DNA of 64,000 nucleotides, taken from assembly GCA_946406115.1 (NCBI GenBank), contig OX291547.1, forward strand, positions 17,179,001 to 17,243,000, written 5' to 3'. Positions 59,531-64,000 of this stretch are shown piece after piece (the stretch's first letter is position 1; each line of letters opens with the position of its first letter). Under the pieces are notes generated by a model, which was not told the DNA's origin, ran no database searches, and saw only the letters and a program-made list of their open reading frames with translations. A program made the position numbers and the translations under genes. The DNA is from Apoda limacodes. Its lineage: Eukaryota; Arthropoda; Insecta; Lepidoptera; Limacodidae.

Positions 59531-59820
59531 CGGTGGTAGCCTAGGGGTTTCGATTTAACTTTGAGTCGTGGTTGGCGGAGGTTCGAGCCCCGCGTGTACC
59601 AATTATTATTCATTTTTTTCAAGTACATTGATTTTTCACACCACTGGCTTAACGGTGAAGGAAATCATCGCGAGGGAACCTGCATATGTCAAAAAAAAAA
59701 AGACATATGAGAAGTTCACAATCCGCACTGGGCCCACGTGTGGACTATGGCCGAAATAACCCTCGGTGACGGTAGGCCGTGCCCCAACAGTGGGGAAGTA
59801 TGAGGCTGATAAAGAAGAAA
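59531..59820 (+). mobile_element. Full-length tRNA-derived SINE
   Basis: A-box 'tggtagcctagggg' (59533..59546) and B-box 'ggttcgagccc' (59580..59590) form the Pol III promoter head. The body has 'acggtgaaggaaatcatcgc' with 'gagggaacctgcatatg', 'cacaatccgcactgggccca' and 'gtgccccaacagtggggaag'. This is the standard order for moth SINEs. It ends 'gctgataaagaagaaagaaaa'. Confidence 0.85.
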
Positions 59821-60835
59821 GAAAAATAACTTTTCGGATTTTCTTCTATTTCTTTTACTTTGTTTCTACTTACTGTCAGTTTTATTCTTACGTACCTTCG
59901 TAGGATTCATTAGTACGCAGATTTCATAGTGTGAGTGTAAAAATAAGGATAATTCAGACAAGAGAGAGAGGGATAAAGGATTGAAAAATTTCAAACTCAT
60001 CTGAGCATAATTTTGATTATTGGAGAAATACTTAAGCTGAGAAATCATTAATAAATTTTGAGAAATAATAAAAGCTGAACTTTTTTTATGTAAATAAATG
60101 TGTAAGTATGGTTCAATTTATTTTTATATGCTGAAGTGAATCCATACAAATTTAATTATTACAGTTCTTTAACGCGATAGTCGCTTTCGATATTTTTTCT
60201 TAGAAAAACACTTTAAACTACAATTTCATAAACTAAAATTAGTAACCTAGTAAAGGCACTAACTAACCAATATGCCTACATACTACTACTTAAAGTAGGA
60301 ACATGTATTAACAACTCTATTCTCATTCCAAAAGAAAAAGGCTTTAAGAGGTGCTAACTCGAATTTCGTGATTGTTGGATACACTACTAATAACTCAAAT
60401 TGGTAAATTTACTTGGAGGTATTGGTAACTTCCTAGTTTCTTTTACAAACGTAGAGGGTAATTAACTCGTTGAGGGTAAATTACATCATTTAATCATCCA
60501 TTTGTGAAATAACGCAATGAGGTTAAACGATTTAATCAGGTAACTTGATTAGATTGTAATGTTATTGATAAATAATGATTACTGATTAATAACAATTTTA
60601 AACACTTAGGTACTTTCTTGTTAAGATTGTTACGTAGGTATTTGGTCAGTTGCTTCACCGCTATGACACACCAGAGAAATTAGTTATTAGTTTAATATTA
60701 GACAAACGAAAGAAACCCTTAGGTATACCTTCTAAATACCTGGTAACAGATAATACTATACTAGTAACCTGGGGCTAAATTTGGCGTTAGCAGTTGTTTA
60801 CATTAGAACAAAAGGAAGTTCAAAATGGTAAATGG

Positions 60836-60961
60836 TCTTTCGCATACACCTATGCTTCTAGAACCGGTTTCTTATAAAAACTGTAAACACACTAGATAGG
60901 TATTCACTTTTAAACTTTATTTGAAATAACCTGTTGCTTATATTAATAAATATTTACTTAA
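60836..60961 (+). repeat. 126-bp direct repeat, copy 1, with consensus Grainyhead site
   Basis: Identical to 62460..62585 except for two substitutions (A/G at position 10 and G/A in the AACCGGTTT core). Carries AACCGGTTT at 60862..60870. The sharp ends and high identity indicate a recent duplication or a short interspersed element. Confidence 0.85.
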
Positions 60962-62029
60962 AACTTTATGTTGCAAAAAGTACCTTTCTTAATCTGAATA
61001 ACCAAATGTTACAACTACTGCTTAAATTTTTAATTGACTGGTTTTTTGTTTAGAAAAGGTTTTCGATAGGTGTTTTCATCCAATTTTACGCAAAAGATTG
61101 ACATTTAACAATATTAGGTAATAACAATATAATAATAGCTAATATAGTTTTAAAGCTACCTATAACTATTTAATGAAAAATAGTTTTCAAGCAGTCGAAA
61201 AAAAACAGTTAATCCTATCTATAAAATCTAAATACAATATTGTTGTTGCAATATTTTTTTTAAATTGTAGTTCCTGTAAAGCTTTCTAAAAACAAAACAA
61301 AACTGCACTCGTGTAAAGCCGACGTAGACCGCTAGTTATTGCTTTTTTGTTTGAACGCGCAATTGTTTGGAACTAGGTACCAGTCGGATTAAAATAAAAC
61401 ATTTTCAATTTGATAGCCGAATTCTTAAGGAAGGTTTCAGGCTATTTAACATTACGCTAGGACCCTTAAGACCTGAGCAAAATCGAAAGTGAGAAAGAAC
61501 GCTAAGGGAAAACAACGTAACAGAGTGGACAAACGATGCGACGAGACGTGTAACGTTCGCCAATTCACCTAGAATATTATATATTTTCCAAGTAAATACA
61601 CAAATCTTTTATTTATTACTGCTTAATTTTGATTAATAACGGGAGTAGCAATAGATATATTGGTATATACATGAATGACATTACTCAGAAACCTCAAAGC
61701 CAATTTTCTTAACAAAGTAATTAAATTTAACGACATTTTTATTTAGTTTCGATAAACGGCGGTCATATTCCATGATAAAAAAGTTATTAGTTTAAATTAT
61801 GAAGTGTTGTTGCGCATTCAACACAACCAGGCACCTGGATCCGTTTATATTAATTAATTATAAATCTAATTAATACAAGGATTCTTAACAAATTAATTAA
61901 TAAAAATTTTGTTTTTACGCAACCTATTCAGTACTTTAGTACTTGGACTGCTGCCGAGGAAATGTAAGTTCATCTTTATTTTACACATTGCAAACGTGCC
62001 TTCTATATTTAGTCGTTGTTTGTACTGTA

Positions 62030-62370
62030 TACCCCCTACAACGGGTACAGGTGCCAGACCTAAAGGAAGGAGACTTAGGCCATAGTCTACAGTGCTAGCC
62101 AGTGCTAATTGGATGACGTTGTTAAGCTAGTTGCAACTATACAGTCAGATCTTTCAAGCCTCCACCGTAAGGCATCGGATTAGGCTTAAATACTGCTGTC
62201 ATATGACAACAAGCAGGTCCGATGGTTCAACGTGAACTTTGAAGCATGAAAGAGCTCAGGAAAATGTGCCACTAAGAGGTCACTCATCCAATGACTGACT
62301 ACGCCCGATGTTGCTTAACTTTCCAATATCGTTTCCGATGTACAAATGTGACTGGGCCACGAGCGATATA
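62030..62370 (-). mobile_element. 5S rRNA-derived SINE (SINE3-like)
   Basis: The minus strand reads 'aaagttaagcaacatcgggc' then 'gtagtcagtcattggatgag' with 'tgacc'. This follows the internal control region of 5S rRNA (aattaagcagcgtcgggc, ggttagtacttagatggggg, acc). The downstream body (to about 62030) has no ribosomal similarity. This looks like a Pol III retroposon using a 5S promoter, not a functional 5S gene. Confidence 0.6.
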
Positions 62371-62459
62371 TTTTTTTTTATATAAATCTTGTGTACTCTC
62401 ACTATTTGTTAGTAGTTAAACTAGTAAAACGCCTTATACCGCCTTATACATAAATAATT

Positions 62460-62585
62460 TCTTTCGCATGCACCTATGCTTCTAGAACCAGTTTCTTATA
62501 AAAACTGTAAACACACTAGATAGGTATTCACTTTTAAACTTTATTTGAAATAACCTGTTGCTTATATTAATAAATATTTACTTAA
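62460..62585 (+). repeat. 126-bp direct repeat, copy 2
   Basis: Matches 60836..60961 at 124 of 126 positions, 1624 bp downstream. The Grainyhead-like core here is AACCAGTTT (62486..62494), also within the accepted site consensus. Confidence 0.85.
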
Positions 62586-63309
62586 CACTAAATTTAGGTA
62601 AGTACCTACTTAACACTTAAGTTTAGGTCTACTGACATTGAAATAATCTTACTTTGTTTCGTAATTTCAAAGTATAATCTAAAATTATCATTAAATGCAA
62701 ATTATACTGCATAGTAAGTTTGAGTTTGCAAATAAAGAGCTGAAGTAAAATAAATAAATCTTTAATTCTTCAATAATTAGTGAACCATATTCAATGTTAA
62801 GTTACAAAATTAGACACACCTAAGCCGATGAGCATGTTTAGGTACTCCTTTGGCCATTTTTAATTGCAAAATGAAAATATGAAAGAAAATCGACAAAAAT
62901 GTATATTGGAACAGATGTATGTATGTATATCTTCATGGATTTTATCGTACTAAAGTGCCTGAAACAGAGTAATGTATCCCGATTACGAGTTCCGACGAAG
63001 TATAAAAAGTACCTCAAAATTGGATTTTTTTGTTTCTAGAGATTTAGCACGTTCGAACTTATAATAATAGTTATTTTAAATCTTCGACAAACGTTTCCTT
63101 GTACGAACTTTAAAATTACTATTTTTGTTCCTTCGAAATAAATAAGTTAAAACACAGAGTGTTTTGCGATTACTGAAGAATTTTTTGTTTCATAGCGTTT
63201 GAAATTGGTCTCTTAAAGGCTTCCTAGTATTATAAGTTATTGTTAAACATTTTTAGTTGTCTTGGGATACTTTTGCCTTAAAGAAAGCACACTGATACTT
63301 CCATCTTAA

Positions 63310-63480
63310 TTGCTGGCGTGGCGCAGTGTGGCCGTCATGGCGAACGTCGCCCCGTGCCACCGGAAGCGCTCCTCAACACGATAAGTGCATTAGCATTACT
63401 ATCTCATTAATTACTTGCTTGCATTTGGCCCAAATAGCTCGACCGCTTCCACGCCGCTTAAGTTAACCGCCAAGACGATA
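63310..63480. promoter_or_regulatory. GC-rich intronic pocket, possible regulatory element
   Basis: 'gtggcgcagtgtggccgtca' with 'tggcgaacgtcgccccgtgc' and later 'ccgcttccacgccgcttaag' stand out from AT-rich intron. No coding frame or repeat match is seen. Function is inferred from composition. Confidence 0.25.
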
Positions 63481-64000
63481 TAGTACTGATTTACCTGCTC
63501 AGAATTCTACCGTATCACTATCTTCTTTGCTGTTTATTGTTTAGTGATAATATGTTGTTTTTGGGTCCATTAAGTCTTAAATAAACAAGTTATATTTCAT
63601 GAGTTTTCATAAAAATAAGATTTTGTTGCCTATAGTCATGTATCTGATTTGATTTGACTGCCATTTGCATACCCAAATATTGATTTTCAAAATATTTATT
63701 AGCAATAATTGATGTTGGTGAGTTTATGAATATTTATTCAGATTTAGTTAGTAGTTAGTTTTTGTCAAAGTCCTATTTATAATTTTGATTACTTACTGAT
63801 TATTTTACTTACAACATTTAAAGACGAACATTATTTTGACCGCGGGCAATTTATAACCTTATTTGTTATCCGATTATTTCTATCAGATCGATATCACTTT
63901 ATTGTCAAATCCTCCAACCATGTATAAAATCATCTAGAATTCTAGTCTTCTTGAAAATTGCAATATTCATATAGTATACGTTAAGATAGTTACAACCAGT

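Larger units (their letters stand above)
57316..64000 (+). other. grh intron continuing beyond the window
   Basis: Starts GTAAGTG. I looked for the next expected segment (a GFRY-LESP-like exon) and did not find it. The interval holds repeat family X, a Helitron-like element, SINEs and a 126-bp direct repeat. The stretches 58300..59530, 59825..60830 and 62590..63300 show nothing identifiable. Confidence 0.7.

Noticed and set aside
57316..64000. Search for the next grh exon (start of the DNA-binding domain)
   Set aside because: No exon-like GC-rich segment with the expected GFRY/LESP-type coding was found; it must lie beyond the window.

Overview
The window is a stretch of an AT-rich, repeat-dense moth or butterfly (Lepidoptera) genome. 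The lepidopteran call rests on short repeats opening with ACTAATATTATAAATG and closing CTAG, tRNA-derived SINEs of the 'gtgcccaacagtgggg' type, RTE-like LINE tails ending in 'tttttgaagtcg', and insect-style exons in very long introns. No bacterial genes, CRISPR arrays or operons are present.

The only protein-coding gene I can support is the 5' half of grainyhead (grh), the CP2/Grh-family transcription factor of epidermal, cuticle and neural development, on the + strand. Four exons agree in splice sites and reading phase: 31030..31248 (conserved N-terminal region), 44456..44618 (contains LVKREPEDL), 44962..45381 (contains TVDLPSPDSGIG and TPRD) and 57161..57315 (ends RPWHDFGRQNDADKIQI). They join without a frame break into about 313 residues counted from the first visible ATG. 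The exons for the DNA-binding and dimerisation domains must lie beyond base 64000. A TATA box and a possible non-coding first exon at 20315..20513 are a candidate promoter. The true first coding exon may be undetected, because the reading frame stays open upstream of the ATG at 31046.

Bases 1..20300 hold no recognisable gene. They contain a long-TIR DNA transposon, Helitron-like repeats, a decayed LINE, a tRNA SINE, a 16-bp minisatellite, a two-unit 362-bp tandem repeat and a long fold-back. Bases 20500..31030 are probably 5' intron or upstream sequence, with MITEs, a second LINE tail and several GC-rich non-repeated pockets that may be regulatory. The 13.2-kb intron 31249..44455 contains a Helitron-like element nested inside an older one and GC-rich pockets. 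The 11.8-kb intron 45382..57160 contains a probable solo LTR with target-site duplication, an RTE tail and an antisense LINE RNase H remnant. The last intron (57316 to beyond the window) contains a full-length tRNA SINE, a 5S-rRNA-derived SINE and a 126-bp direct repeat with 2 differences whose two copies carry Grainyhead-type sites.

Nothing here is a clearly new enzymatic or defence system. The best leads are the exon architecture of grh (a symmetric 420-nt cassette exon, a possible internal start, a start codon lying exactly on a splice junction) and several repeat families visible in two or three copies. All homology statements come from memory of family sequences and were not searched.
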